Below are positions 44,830 through 54,099 of a stretch of DNA of 64,000 bases, piece after piece; positions within the stretch are counted from its first letter, which is position 1, and each line of letters starts with the position of its first letter. Source of the DNA: Bacteroidota bacterium (GTDB lineage: Bacteria; Bacteroidota; Bacteroidia; Chitinophagales; Chitinophagaceae); contig JAPLEH010000038.1 in assembly GCA_026391455.1 (NCBI GenBank), positions 20,368 to 84,367 of the forward strand. The letters run 5' to 3'. A model generated the notes under the pieces. The model worked only from the letters and a program-made list of their open reading frames with translations. It did not search any database and was not told the origin of the DNA. The position numbers and the translations under genes are program-made.

Positions 44830-45615
44830 TTATTTTTTGTTCACCCGTACATAGGACGTATCGGCACTGTTTGTAAATATTTCCTGATTGAAAAAATTCT
44901 GTTTCACTGCAAAACCATTGATCGCTTCATCCAGCACAAGGGCAGTCAATAAATTATCGGCCCGGTAGCGTACAGGGGTTTGTGCTTTCAATAATTTCTT
45001 TGCTCCCTCCAGACTTACCGCATACGCATGGGTACAATCATGAAACCCTGCTCTTTGTATCTGCGATCCAAATGGGGCCGGGGCCAGGTTACCAATCTGC
45101 CGGTACGATAATTGACTGAGTCCGAAGAATCGCATTATTTTATACCAAACCTGTTTCAACCGCAGCCCGGTGGTGGCCCGTTCGTTTTTCAGATAGCCCA
45201 GATATACCAGTTCCCAATCTGTAGGCAATTCCTGCAATGACTGCCCCAATGAAGGTAATGTATCATAGTCGGGCACCACATCATCTTCCAATATCAGTAC
45301 GCGTTGCCAGTTATGCTGAATAATGGCTTCATAAATATTACAATGCGATAACGAACAGGCGATCTCACCCAAATTCATTTCGGGGAATTGCTGGCGTACC
45401 GCCAGGGATGCTTTTTTATCATACACATATTCCCGGCTGATGCGTTCGGGTGTCAGGTCATTTTTATCGGTGCCATAAAAAAAATCGAAATCAATACCGG
45501 TCAGGCGTTGTTTTACTTTTTCATGGCGCTCTGTAAAACGGGCCACTGTTAATACCAATACTTTATCGAAATATTGGTGCAGTACTTTATTTGTATGTGC
45601 CGCCTGTTCATTCAT
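44830..45615 (-). CDS. family 25 glycosyltransferase
   Basis: Protein of 261 residues of the GT25 (LPS galactosyltransferase/LgtB-like) family. DKVLVLTVARFTERHEKVKQ (about 17-36), FDFFYGTDKND, NLGEIACSLSHCNIYEAII and RVLILEDDVVPDYD (about 108-121) are the standard blocks. Members add sugars, commonly galactose, to lipooligosaccharide. As first gene of the trio, it sets transcription; upstream TACGGTTTG is one base too long for a proper -7 element, so the promoter is unclear. Confidence 0.92.
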   Translation of the reverse strand: MNEQAAHTNKVLHQYFDKVLVLTVARFTERHEKVKQRLTGIDFDFFYGTDKNDLTPERISREYVYDKKASLAVRQQFPEMNLGEIACSLSHCNIYEAIIQHNWQRVLILEDDVVPDYDTLPSLGQSLQELPTDWELVYLGYLKNERATTGLRLKQVWYKIMRFFGLSQLSYRQIGNLAPAPFGSQIQRAGFHDCTHAYAVSLEGAKKLLKAQTPVRYRADNLLTALVLDEAINGFAVKQNFFNQEIFTNSADTSYVRVNKK

Positions 45616-45668
45616 GGTGGTGCAAACCGTAGATTAAATTAATCAGTGAACGGGTATCGTTAAAATGC

Positions 45669-45695
45669 AAATTCCGTCCAATGAGAACGGAATTT
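45669..45695 (-). terminator. hairpin after typA
   Basis: AAATTCCGT, 9-nt loop, ACGGAATTT: perfect 9-bp stem, read on the minus strand into TTTGCATTTTA. It lies 31 nt after the typA stop codon and before the glycosyltransferase operon on the same strand. Confidence 0.6.
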
Positions 45696-45725
45696 ACAAT
45701 AATTCGTATAGGTGCCGAAACAATA

Positions 45726-47540
45726 TTAAGATACTGCTTCCGCTTCCATTTTCTTCTGTACTTTCTTCCTTTCGTCTTCATTCAGGATCACTTTGCGCAT
45801 ACGGATGAAGTTGGGCGTAACTTCAATGCACTCGTCCTGCTGAATGTATTCCATACATTCTTCCAGCGTCATGAGTGTTTTCGGCGCGATCTTCGTTGCA
45901 TCATCGCTTCCGCTGGCACGGTGGTTAGTCAGTTTCTTTCCTTCCGTTGCATTTACCACCAGATCACCGGGTTTAATGTTTTCGGCAATGATCTGGCCGG
46001 TGTATACATCTTCTCCCGGATCCACAAAGAAGGTTCCCCTATCCTGCAATTTATCAATGGAGTAACCGGTTGTTTTCTCCGTACTTTTTGAGATCAATAC
46101 TCCGTTATTTCTTCCGGGAATAGGGCCTTTCCAGGGTTTGTATTCGCTAAAGCGGTGGGCCATTACGGCTTCGCCGGTAGTAGCTGTGAGCATTTGTGTA
46201 CGAAGGCCGATCAGTCCTCTGGAAGGTATTTCAAATTCCAGGTGCTGCATTTCGCCTTTGGTTTCCATGATCAGCATTTCTCCTTTACGGCGGCTTACCA
46301 GATCAATTACTTTACTGGCAAATTCCTGCGGCACATCTACCACCAACACCTCATAAGGCTCACATTTCTTGCCGTTGATTTCTTTTACAATTACCTGTGG
46401 TTGTCCTACAGTGAGTTCATATCCTTCGCGGCGCATGGTTTCGATCAATATACCCAGGTGCAAGATACCACGGCCATATACCACCAGGCTATCACCTTCC
46501 TCACTATCTTCTACCCGCAGGGCCAGGTTCTTTTCGGTTTCCTTCATCAGGCGGTCTCTCAGGTGCCTGGAGGTTACGAATTTTCCATCTTTACCAAAGA
46601 ACGGAGAATTGTTTACCGAAAACAGCATGTTCATGGTCGGTTCATCCACACTGATTACCGGTAATGCTTCCTGTACTTCTGCATCAGAAATGGTGTCGCC
46701 GATATTGAAATCTTCGATACCCACTACCGCGCAAAGGTCACCGGCCACTACTTCGGTTACTTTCTTTTTACCCATGCCCTCAAACACATACAGCTCTCTC
46801 ACTTTGGTCTTCTTCACGGTACCATCGGCCTGCATCAGCACTACATTCTGTCCTTCTTTCAGTACACCACGGCTTACTTTTCCTACGGCAATACGGCCAA
46901 GGAAGGATGAATAATCCAGGGAAGTGATCTGCATTTGCACCGGTCCTTCATTTACTTTGGGAGGAGGTACATATTTTACAATACCATCCAACAATGGGTT
47001 GATATTATCTATTTGTGTAAGCGAATCATTGAACCAGCCATTTTTTCCGGAACCATAGAAGGTGGGGAAGTCAAGCTGAGCTTCGGTAGCATCGAGGTTA
47101 AAGAATAATTCGAAAACGGCATCATGTACTTCATCAGGGCGGCAGTTTTCTTTATCCACCTTATTGATGATCACGATCGGCTTCAGGTTCAGTTGCAATG
47201 CTTTTTGCAGTACAAATCTTGTCTGGGGCATGGGACCTTCAAAGGCATCCACCAGCAGGCAAACACCATCGGCCATTTTCAGTACACGTTCTACTTCACC
47301 ACCAAAGTCGGCGTGACCAGGGGTGTCAATCACATTGATCTTAACGCCGTTGTAGGTAACAGCCGCGTTCTTACTGAAGATAGTGATACCTCTTTCTCTT
47401 TCGAGGTCATTACTATCCATGATCAGCTCACCGGTTTCCTGGTTTTCCCGGAAAACCTTGGTGGCATGTAATATTTTATCAACCAGGGTAGTCTTACCGT
47501 GGTCAACGTGTGCAATGATGGCGATATTTCTGATTTCCAT
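45726..47540 (-). CDS. typA: translational GTPase TypA/BipA
   Basis: Ribosome-binding GTPase of 604 residues (family about 600-615), important in 50S assembly and stress growth. G1 is AHVDHGKTTLVDKIL (about 10-24), with G2/G3 ERGITIFSK and DTPGHADFGGEV, and G4 NKVD (about 128-131). Domains II to V follow with TMNMLFSVNNSPFFGKDGKF and the TypA-specific C-terminal domain around SKSTEKTTGYSIDKLQDRG. It has a good promoter and a leader of about 30-35 nt. No overlap with neighbours. Confidence 0.97.
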   Translation of the reverse strand: MEIRNIAIIAHVDHGKTTLVDKILHATKVFRENQETGELIMDSNDLERERGITIFSKNAAVTYNGVKINVIDTPGHADFGGEVERVLKMADGVCLLVDAFEGPMPQTRFVLQKALQLNLKPIVIINKVDKENCRPDEVHDAVFELFFNLDATEAQLDFPTFYGSGKNGWFNDSLTQIDNINPLLDGIVKYVPPPKVNEGPVQMQITSLDYSSFLGRIAVGKVSRGVLKEGQNVVLMQADGTVKKTKVRELYVFEGMGKKKVTEVVAGDLCAVVGIEDFNIGDTISDAEVQEALPVISVDEPTMNMLFSVNNSPFFGKDGKFVTSRHLRDRLMKETEKNLALRVEDSEEGDSLVVYGRGILHLGILIETMRREGYELTVGQPQVIVKEINGKKCEPYEVLVVDVPQEFASKVIDLVSRRKGEMLIMETKGEMQHLEFEIPSRGLIGLRTQMLTATTGEAVMAHRFSEYKPWKGPIPGRNNGVLISKSTEKTTGYSIDKLQDRGTFFVDPGEDVYTGQIIAENIKPGDLVVNATEGKKLTNHRASGSDDATKIAPKTLMTLEECMEYIQQDECIEVTPNFIRMRKVILNEDERKKVQKKMEAEAVS

Positions 47541-47581
47541 AATCTCTATTCCCGAAGGGGATGCTTTTTTAAAACGAGCGG

Positions 47582-47612
47582 CAAAGGTACGTCAAATCGG
47601 CGGGGGTAACAA
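47582..47612 (-). promoter_or_regulatory. Bacteroidota-type promoter for typA
   Basis: Minus-strand TTG at 47612-47610, exactly 20 nt, TACCTTTG at 47589-47582. Full match to TTG-N20-TAnnTTTG, 41 nt before the ATG. Confidence 0.7.
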
Positions 47613-47767
47613 ATGAAAAGCGATTGATTATTAATATTTAACAGTGGTTTTCGGTCGGTAGTTACCTTAACCATTGATAGTCAGAATCTCGCTGCCTGAC
47701 CGGGCTGGAAATACAGGTCCGTTTTCTGCATTCTTTTTGAATATCTTTATACAAATACGGTATAATT

Positions 47768-48757
47768 ATGCGGTTTCTAAAATGGCTGGGCATCATTTTG
47801 CTGGTGCTGATAATTGTTTACTTTTTGGGCCCCCGCCCCTCCACCCCTGGTTATAAAACAGATTTGCCCGCCGTTCCTGCCGAAGGCCCCGCTTTGGAAC
47901 TATATATTAAGCAGAACGAAGCGCAGCATAAATTAAAACCCGATAATGAAGCCCGGATCATCTGGAATAATGATTCGCTGAAAGAAAAGACCGAGTATGC
48001 CGTGGTTTATCTACACGGATTTTCGGCCAGTCAGGAAGAGGGTGATCCCGTTCATATCGATTTTGCCAAAAAATTCGGTTGCAATTTATTTCTCAGCCGG
48101 CTGGATGCACATGGCGTGGATACCACCGAACCACTCGGCAATTTTACAGCAGAAGGAGCGTGGAATACTGCCAAGCAAGCTTATGCCATCGGTAAACAAC
48201 TCGGTAAAAAAGTATTACTTCTTTCCACCTCCACCGGAGGAACGCTGGCACTTAAGCTTGCAGCCGAATACCCGGATATTGCAGGATTAATTTTATTGTC
48301 TCCGAATATTGCTATCAATGATCCCAATGCCTGGTTGCTTAATAATCCCTGGGGACTGCAGATCGCACACCTCGTTACGGGCAAGCATCGTTCGGCCAAA
48401 GACACAACGGCCATTTACTCACAATACTGGAATGCCCGTTATCTCACGGCTTCATTGGTACAACTGGAAGAATTGCTGGAAAGCACCATGAAGGAATCCA
48501 CATTTAAAAAAGTAAAACAACCCGCACTACTACTATATTACTTTAAAGATGAAGAACACCAGGACCCGGTGGTAAAAGTATCGGCTATGAAGCGGATGTT
48601 TGACCAATTGGGTACACCCGCCAATCTCAAAAGACAGGTACCCATTCCCAATGCCGGCGATCATGTGATCGGTTCGTATATCAAATCGAAAGATTATAAA
48701 ACGGTGGAAGCGGAATGTGATAAGTTTGCGAAGGAGGTGTTGGGGATGCGGGAATGA
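47768..48757 (+). CDS. membrane-anchored alpha/beta hydrolase
   Basis: Protein of 329 residues. One N-terminal hydrophobic helix (about 1-20, WLGIILLVLIIVYFLG) probably anchors it in the inner membrane. The hydrolase domain has AVVYLHGFSASQEEGDP (oxyanion strand), the nucleophile segment LLLSTSTGGTLAL (about 150-162, S-x-S-x-G-G rather than G-x-S-x-G), the acid region YFKDEEHQDPVV and the histidine in NAGDHVIGS near 300. The substrate is unknown. It is a single gene divergent from typA. Confidence 0.86.
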   Translation: MRFLKWLGIILLVLIIVYFLGPRPSTPGYKTDLPAVPAEGPALELYIKQNEAQHKLKPDNEARIIWNNDSLKEKTEYAVVYLHGFSASQEEGDPVHIDFAKKFGCNLFLSRLDAHGVDTTEPLGNFTAEGAWNTAKQAYAIGKQLGKKVLLLSTSTGGTLALKLAAEYPDIAGLILLSPNIAINDPNAWLLNNPWGLQIAHLVTGKHRSAKDTTAIYSQYWNARYLTASLVQLEELLESTMKESTFKKVKQPALLLYYFKDEEHQDPVVKVSAMKRMFDQLGTPANLKRQVPIPNAGDHVIGSYIKSKDYKTVEAECDKFAKEVLGMRE

Positions 48758-48789
48758 GAAATTCAGTTGATCGCTTATTCGGTCAGATA

Positions 48790-49050
48790 TTACTTATATA
48801 CTTCAGGAATATTACCTGATTGTACTTCCCAATTCCATTCATCCGGTTTAGTCTTGGGAACAAACCATATCATTCCTAGTTTTATCCAATTATCTCTGTA
48901 ATTCTTTACTGATTCTATGGTAAAATCTTCATAGCCAAATTCTACTCCGCAACAAGTACAAATATCATAGTCAGGACTTTTATCATCTATACCCCAGTGT
49001 AATTCGTCATAACTAAATCCGCAAACTCTGCAATGAAATTTATGTGTCAT
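48790..49050 (-). CDS. small CxxC zinc-ribbon-like protein
   Basis: Protein of 86 residues. CRVCGFSYDELHWGIDDKSP is followed by CTCCGVEFGYED, giving two CxxC pairs (about residues 8-11 and 31-34) that would bind one zinc or iron. It is close to rubredoxin-like and cysteine-rich CPCC domains. The C-terminal half (SVKNYRDNWIKLGMIWF) is helical. Similar proteins occur as immunity or orphan genes, but nothing here shows a partner toxin. It is the first of three small AT-rich genes in an otherwise GC-richer area. Confidence 0.7.
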   Translation of the reverse strand: MTHKFHCRVCGFSYDELHWGIDDKSPDYDICTCCGVEFGYEDFTIESVKNYRDNWIKLGMIWFVPKTKPDEWNWEVQSGNIPEVYK

Positions 49051-49060
49051 TATGTGATCT

Positions 49061-49531
49061 TTAATTAAACATGCTACAGCCCAACTCGATCATTCGTGCT
49101 TTTGCAATATCATGAAAAGACATTTCGTCCGTTCTGCGGCCAAATTTATTAACCGGTTTCCGTTTTAATTTTTCATTCGCACTCTCAGTAATTAACTTCA
49201 ACGCCCTGCAACTGGTTACCTCTTTGAAGATCATTTCGCGACACGATAATTTACTATTTCGCGGATAAATAAATCCTTCGACGTTTGTATCCATTTCCGT
49301 TTCCTCCAAAAACCCAGGCAGCTGACCAGAATTTGTTATCCTGTTTATGGAATCAGCATACTTTTTAATATGATACTCTTCTAAATTTTGTGGTATTGTG
49401 TCAAGAAGCGTACTGTCAATTAAAATATATTGCACTCCTTTTGAAGACTTCGAAGATTGATGAGCGCTTCTGCAAGACCAAAGCAGGATTGCTACAACAA
49501 TAAGGGTTGAAAAATGTTTAATACGCTTCAT
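49061..49531 (-). CDS. small lipoprotein, unknown function
   Basis: Protein of 156 residues. A lipoprotein signal (STLIVVAILLWSC, Cys at 20) is followed by a polar linker. The rest has no recognised domain; RNSKLSCREMIFKEVTSCRA includes two cysteines that might pair. It is 10 nt upstream of the CxxC gene on the same strand, so probably one unit. It is AT-rich compared with flanking housekeeping genes. Confidence 0.65.
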   Translation of the reverse strand: MKRIKHFSTLIVVAILLWSCRSAHQSSKSSKGVQYILIDSTLLDTIPQNLEEYHIKKYADSINRITNSGQLPGFLEETEMDTNVEGFIYPRNSKLSCREMIFKEVTSCRALKLITESANEKLKRKPVNKFGRRTDEMSFHDIAKARMIELGCSMFN

Positions 49532-49683
49532 GGAAAAACCATTTTAGGAATAGTGAAACTCAAAGTTGGCCCACCCAATTCGCGTAAAATATAATTCAAG
49601 CGATTTTCACTCAAATTAAATGTACATGGCCATGACAAACATACAAAATAGCTATAGGTAACTTATTTTATTTTTTAAATAAT

Positions 49684-50193
49684 TTAATCAAAACTCTTCA
49701 TTTGGTCAACATTATAACTTAGTAACCTGCGAATGGATTCTTTCATTCTTCTATTCTTAACTTGCATAACAATCGTATTAAATACTTCTTTAGTATCATT
49801 TTTTGTTTTAGTCGCAAATTTTTCTATTTGATTATTTCTTACGAGCCAGAAATTATACAAACCAATTTCAGCCGTGTCTATTTCGTGAGTAAACTTGTTC
49901 ACTCTTATTGCATCGAAAATAGATAAGAATTCGCGCTTGCTTATTTTAAAAGCCTGTCCGAAGCGAATATCTATCGGGTCAATATTTTCCATAGAAAAAA
50001 TCAAAAGATCAACGTTTTTATACGCTGGATATTCCCTGCACTCCAACAAAATATAATCCGATGGCTTACCCTTTTGTGTGAACTCCCCTTTCAATGTAAA
50101 AGAAAATAAAATCCCAGTGAAATAAATAAGTACCGTTAGTTTAGTACGATTCAGTTTCAAATTAATCCATTTAGTTTGTAAAATAGTTGGCAT
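49684..50193 (-). CDS. hypothetical protein with an N-terminal hydrophobic segment
   Basis: Protein of 169 residues. A hydrophobic stretch at about 19-34 (LTVLIYFTGILFSFTL) suggests a signal or membrane anchor after a basic N terminus. The mature part contains ILLECREYPAYKNVDLLIFSM and no known motif. The region is very AT-rich. The gene is probably real on codon pattern and length, but this is the least certain of the larger genes here. It is 152 nt upstream of the lipoprotein gene. Confidence 0.55.
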   Translation of the reverse strand: MPTILQTKWINLKLNRTKLTVLIYFTGILFSFTLKGEFTQKGKPSDYILLECREYPAYKNVDLLIFSMENIDPIDIRFGQAFKISKREFLSIFDAIRVNKFTHEIDTAEIGLYNFWLVRNNQIEKFATKTKNDTKEVFNTIVMQVKNRRMKESIRRLLSYNVDQMKSFD

Positions 50194-50280
50194 TCAGCTT
50201 CGGACAACTGATATACAGGTTGAATAACTCAACCATTGTAAGAACGATAAAACTGATGATTAAATTATATACAGAGAAAA

Positions 50281-51411
50281 TCACACCCGCACATACCACT
50301 TCCTTTTATCCATCCACCATCCCACCAGCCAGCAGGCCAGCATAAAGATCACCGCATACAGGAAAGAGCCCAGGTAGGCACCGGTTGGTAAGAAGAGCGT
50401 TTCATACAGCCATTTGTTTACCGGTGTATGTCCCGGCCCGATGCGGAAAAATCCCAACAGGATAGCGCCGAGTTCTGATAATAAATAAATGAACAAGGGG
50501 TTCTTTCCGAACACGACAAAGAAATAGGTCCAGCGGGTGCGTTGTAAAAACTCAATGATATAGGATAAAGCAGCCAGCAACACACAATCAATACCCACGG
50601 TCAATAACACAAAACTACCGGTCCATAATTTTTTGTTGATCGGGAATACCGTATGCCACAATAAAGCCAGCGCAATCAATGATACACCGGCCAATAATAA
50701 TTTGGTCAGCCCTTCCCAGGTTTTACCATATTGCTGTATCCATTTGCCGGCCGCATAGCCAAACACTACGTTAGCAATGGAAGGCAGCGTACTCAGCAAA
50801 CCCTCCGGATCAAAAGCCACCCCTTCGCCATGATATAAATGGGCATCACCGAATAACCATTTGTCCAACCGCGTGCCTGCATTGGTAAGCATATCAAAGG
50901 GATTTTCTCCTCCTTTGAATACCAGCAGGAGCAGCCAGTAGAGCAGGAGAAAAATCACCGCCATCCGGTAGGCTGTGGCGGCTTTGCAAAAACGGATGAG
51001 CAGGGCACCAAAAAAATAGCCCAGTGCAATACGCTGTAATACTCCCATGATACGGGTATTGGCGATGGGGTTTGCTTCCAGACCGCCATCGGGTGTCCAG
51101 TGTACAAAGGGGAACCAATACATGAGATAGCCCAGCAGAAAAATAATGAGGGTGCGCTTGAATATGTTTCCGAAAACACGGGCATCCGACATGCCTTCCC
51201 ATTTACGCTGCGAAAACACCAGTGCATTGCCCGCTACAAACATAAAGGTGGGGAATACCAGATCCGTGGGCGTGAATCCGTGCCAGCGTGCATGTTGTAA
51301 CGCATCCCAACTGGTGGCACCGTTTCCCGGAGTATTCACGATGATCATAAAACATACGGTCATACCCCGTAAAACATCGAGGGCCAGGTAGCGATTGGAA
51401 ACTTGATTCAT
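50281..51411 (-). CDS. DUF5009/NagX-type membrane acyltransferase
   Basis: Integral membrane protein of 376 residues from the ATG at 51411 (MNQVSNRYLALDVLRGMTV); a TTG nine nt upstream also opens the frame. Typical blocks are the LDVLRGMTVCFMIIVNTPGN start, HARWHGFTPTDLVFPTFMFV (about 41-60) with the conserved His, and about nine further hydrophobic segments. The family includes heparan-alpha-glucosaminide N-acetyltransferase-like proteins and bacterial NagX, believed to move acyl groups across the membrane onto sugars. The substrate is not known here. Confidence 0.9.
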   Translation of the reverse strand: MNQVSNRYLALDVLRGMTVCFMIIVNTPGNGATSWDALQHARWHGFTPTDLVFPTFMFVAGNALVFSQRKWEGMSDARVFGNIFKRTLIIFLLGYLMYWFPFVHWTPDGGLEANPIANTRIMGVLQRIALGYFFGALLIRFCKAATAYRMAVIFLLLYWLLLLVFKGGENPFDMLTNAGTRLDKWLFGDAHLYHGEGVAFDPEGLLSTLPSIANVVFGYAAGKWIQQYGKTWEGLTKLLLAGVSLIALALLWHTVFPINKKLWTGSFVLLTVGIDCVLLAALSYIIEFLQRTRWTYFFVVFGKNPLFIYLLSELGAILLGFFRIGPGHTPVNKWLYETLFLPTGAYLGSFLYAVIFMLACWLVGWWMDKRKWYVRV

Positions 51412-51566
51412 GCGAAACAATTATGTTCCGAATATAAAAATTTCTGTTGATGTATACAGTATTAATAACCCTTGCAGGAATCTGCGGGTGATGCATGGAT
51501 CAGTTGATAAAATAGAAATGAACAGTTGAAAAAGTTTGTACCTTAGAAACTTCTAAACTACACTCC

Positions 51567-52943
51567 ATGCCCAACCTTTTTTCCCGACGCGACTGGATCA
51601 AGATCACCGGTGCTGTACTTGGTTCTTCTGCCCTGCCTTTTGGTTCCTTTGCCACGAATGAAAACGGCGAACCCATTCTGTTGCCGCTAAACAATCCGTT
51701 GTATAAAAAAATGGATAAACCCATTACCGCTATTACCTGCGGTGCGGGCAACCGGGGCAATGTATACGGAGGTTATTCGCTGGCCTATCCTGATCAACTG
51801 GATATTGTGGGCGTGGCTGAACCGATCCCCATCCGCAATGAACGCTATGCAAAAAAACATGCCATACCGGATGCCAACCGCTTCACTACCTGGGAAGATG
51901 TATTCAAGCGTCCCAAATTTGCCGATGCGATCATCATTACCACACCCGATGATCTGCACTATGGCCCCTGCATGGCTGCATTGAAAATGGGATATGATAT
52001 ATTGCTGGAAAAACCCATTTCTCCCAGTGAGAAAGAATGCCGCGACATATTACAACTGGCCAAAAAGAACGGACGTATTGTGGCCGTATGCCATGTACTG
52101 CGTTACTCGCCCTATTTTGTGAAGCTGAAAGAAATGATGCACAATGGTTCTATCGGCGAGATCATCAGCATTCAACACATGGAGCCCATCAAGAACGTAC
52201 ACATGGCCCATTCCTATGTACGGGGTAACTGGCACAACAGTAAAGCCACCACTCCTATCATATTGGCCAAATCCTGCCATGACCTCGACATATTGAAATG
52301 GCTCATTGATGGTAATTGTAAAACCATTTCTGCCTTTGGCGACCTCAAATGGTTCCGCAAAGAAAATGCACCCGCGGGCAGTACCGACCGTTGTGTGAAT
52401 GGGTGTGCGATTGAACAAAGCTGCCCCTATTCTGCAAAACGTATCTATTTTGATAAACGCACCTACCTCCATCACTTCGATCTGCCGGAAGACAAAGCGA
52501 AACACGGAGATGCCATCATGGAATACCTGAAGAACAGCAATTATGGTAAATGTGTGTACCAGATGGACAACGATCAGCCTGATCACTATACCACCAATAT
52601 TTTATTTGATAAAAATATTACTGCGGCCTTCTCCATGGAAGCCTTCACCAGTTATGAAGGCCGTCGCACCCGCGTAATGGGCAGCATGGGCGATATCGTT
52701 GGCGATATGACCAGTTTTACCCATACCGATTTCCGTACCGGAAAAGTAACCGATTGGAAACAGGAAAGTGACGGACATGGCGGTGGCGACTGGCGACTGG
52801 TAGCCGACTGGATACAGGCGGTATCGCAACAAAACCCTGCATTGCTTACTTCTACCATCGATGCTTCCATCGAAAGCCATATCATGGGATTTGCCGCTGA
52901 AAAAAGCCGCAAGGAAAAAGTAATGGTGGATATTAAGATGTAA
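51567..52943 (+). CDS. Tat-exported Gfo/Idh/MocA-family oxidoreductase
   Basis: Protein of 458 residues. The N terminus contains SRRDWIKITGAVLGSSALPF (6-25), a twin-arginine signal, so it is exported already folded with its cofactor. The NAD(P)-binding domain follows: ITCGAGNRGNVYGGYSLAYP, VGVAEP and the family motif LLEKPISPSEKEC (about 149-161). A C-terminal Gfo/Idh domain has KSCHDLDILKWLIDGN (HDxD-like), and cysteines CVNGCAIEQSC are notable. Relatives act on sugars such as N-acetylgalactosamine glycosides. It fits the presence of tatC in the window. Confidence 0.93.
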   Translation: MPNLFSRRDWIKITGAVLGSSALPFGSFATNENGEPILLPLNNPLYKKMDKPITAITCGAGNRGNVYGGYSLAYPDQLDIVGVAEPIPIRNERYAKKHAIPDANRFTTWEDVFKRPKFADAIIITTPDDLHYGPCMAALKMGYDILLEKPISPSEKECRDILQLAKKNGRIVAVCHVLRYSPYFVKLKEMMHNGSIGEIISIQHMEPIKNVHMAHSYVRGNWHNSKATTPIILAKSCHDLDILKWLIDGNCKTISAFGDLKWFRKENAPAGSTDRCVNGCAIEQSCPYSAKRIYFDKRTYLHHFDLPEDKAKHGDAIMEYLKNSNYGKCVYQMDNDQPDHYTTNILFDKNITAAFSMEAFTSYEGRRTRVMGSMGDIVGDMTSFTHTDFRTGKVTDWKQESDGHGGGDWRLVADWIQAVSQQNPALLTSTIDASIESHIMGFAAEKSRKEKVMVDIKM

Positions 52944-53049
52944 GCTCCCCGGCATAGGCCTTTTTCACTAGCACATATTTGAAACGGTTGTGGGTTGAAA
53001 TAGTTTCATTTCCCGCAGTTTTACTATCTTCCTGCCACAATTGCCTGCT

Positions 53050-54099
53050 ATGTTCAAATCAAAGATCGCCGGGATCGGTATGTACGTTCCCGCCAATGTG
53101 GTAACCAATCAAGATCTCTTGAAATACATGGATACCAGTGATGAATGGATACAGGAACGCACCGGTATCAAAGAGCGCCGTTTTGCCCATCGTACCGAAG
53201 AAACCACCACTACTCTGGGTGTGGAAGCTTCAAAGATCGCCATCGAAAGAGCAGGCATTACCCCACAGGATATTGACTTTGTCGTATTTGCCACGCTTTC
53301 CCCTGATTATTATTTTCCCGGTTGCGGTGTGCTATTGCAGCGGGCTATGAAGATGAAAGAGATTGGCGCATTGGATGTACGGAATCAATGCAGTGGTTTT
53401 GTATATGCGCTGAGTGTAGCCGATCAGTTCATCAAAACCGGCATGTATAAAAACATATTGGTGGTAGGCGCGGAAAAACATTCCTTCGGGCTCGACTTCA
53501 GTACCCGGGGCCGCAATGTATCGGTGATATTTGGTGATGGCGCCGGTGCCGTGGTATTGCAAGCGGCCACGCAGGAAAACCAGGGCATCCTTTCCACCCA
53601 CCTGCACAGCGATGGTGAATCAGCAGAGATATTGGCTATGTATAACCCCGGCACACATGCCAATCACTGGAGCACTGAAAAGCTGGCCGACTTTAATGAT
53701 GCAGAGATCGGTGATATGTTTTTCAGTCATGCCATGGTGGATAAGGCACAGGTATATCCCAATATGGATGGGCCGGCCGTATTTAAAAAAGCGGTGGTCA
53801 AATTTCCCGAAGTGATCATGGAAGCATTGCAGGCCAATCAACTTACTACATCTGATATTAATGTATTGATACCACATCAGGCCAATCTGCGCATTGCACA
53901 GTTTGTGCAGCAAAAACTACAGCTACGCGATGACCAGGTATACAACAATATTCAACAGTATGGCAATACCACTGCTGCATCGGTTCCCATTGCATTATGC
54001 GAAGCCTGGGAAAAGGGTTTGATAAAAGAGGGGGATCTCGTGTGCCTTGCTGCATTTGGCAGTGGCTTTACCTGGGCGAGCGCATTGCTGAGGTGGTGA
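53050..54099 (+). CDS. beta-ketoacyl-ACP synthase III-like (FabH family)
   Basis: Condensing enzyme of 349 residues from the ATG at 53050 (MFKSKIAGIGMYVP). A TTG at 53041 opens the frame three codons earlier. The catalytic triad of the family is present: Cys in VRNQCSGFVYAL (about 114), His in LIPHQANLRIAQ (about 277) and Asn in QQYGNTTAASVP (about 308). FabH starts fatty-acid synthesis from acetyl-CoA and malonyl-ACP. It is slightly longer than E. coli FabH (317), with an insert around NPGTHANHW, so a specialised KAS III (for example for another acyl chain) is possible; no symbol is given. Confidence 0.9.
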   Translation: MFKSKIAGIGMYVPANVVTNQDLLKYMDTSDEWIQERTGIKERRFAHRTEETTTTLGVEASKIAIERAGITPQDIDFVVFATLSPDYYFPGCGVLLQRAMKMKEIGALDVRNQCSGFVYALSVADQFIKTGMYKNILVVGAEKHSFGLDFSTRGRNVSVIFGDGAGAVVLQAATQENQGILSTHLHSDGESAEILAMYNPGTHANHWSTEKLADFNDAEIGDMFFSHAMVDKAQVYPNMDGPAVFKKAVVKFPEVIMEALQANQLTTSDINVLIPHQANLRIAQFVQQKLQLRDDQVYNNIQQYGNTTAASVPIALCEAWEKGLIKEGDLVCLAAFGSGFTWASALLRW

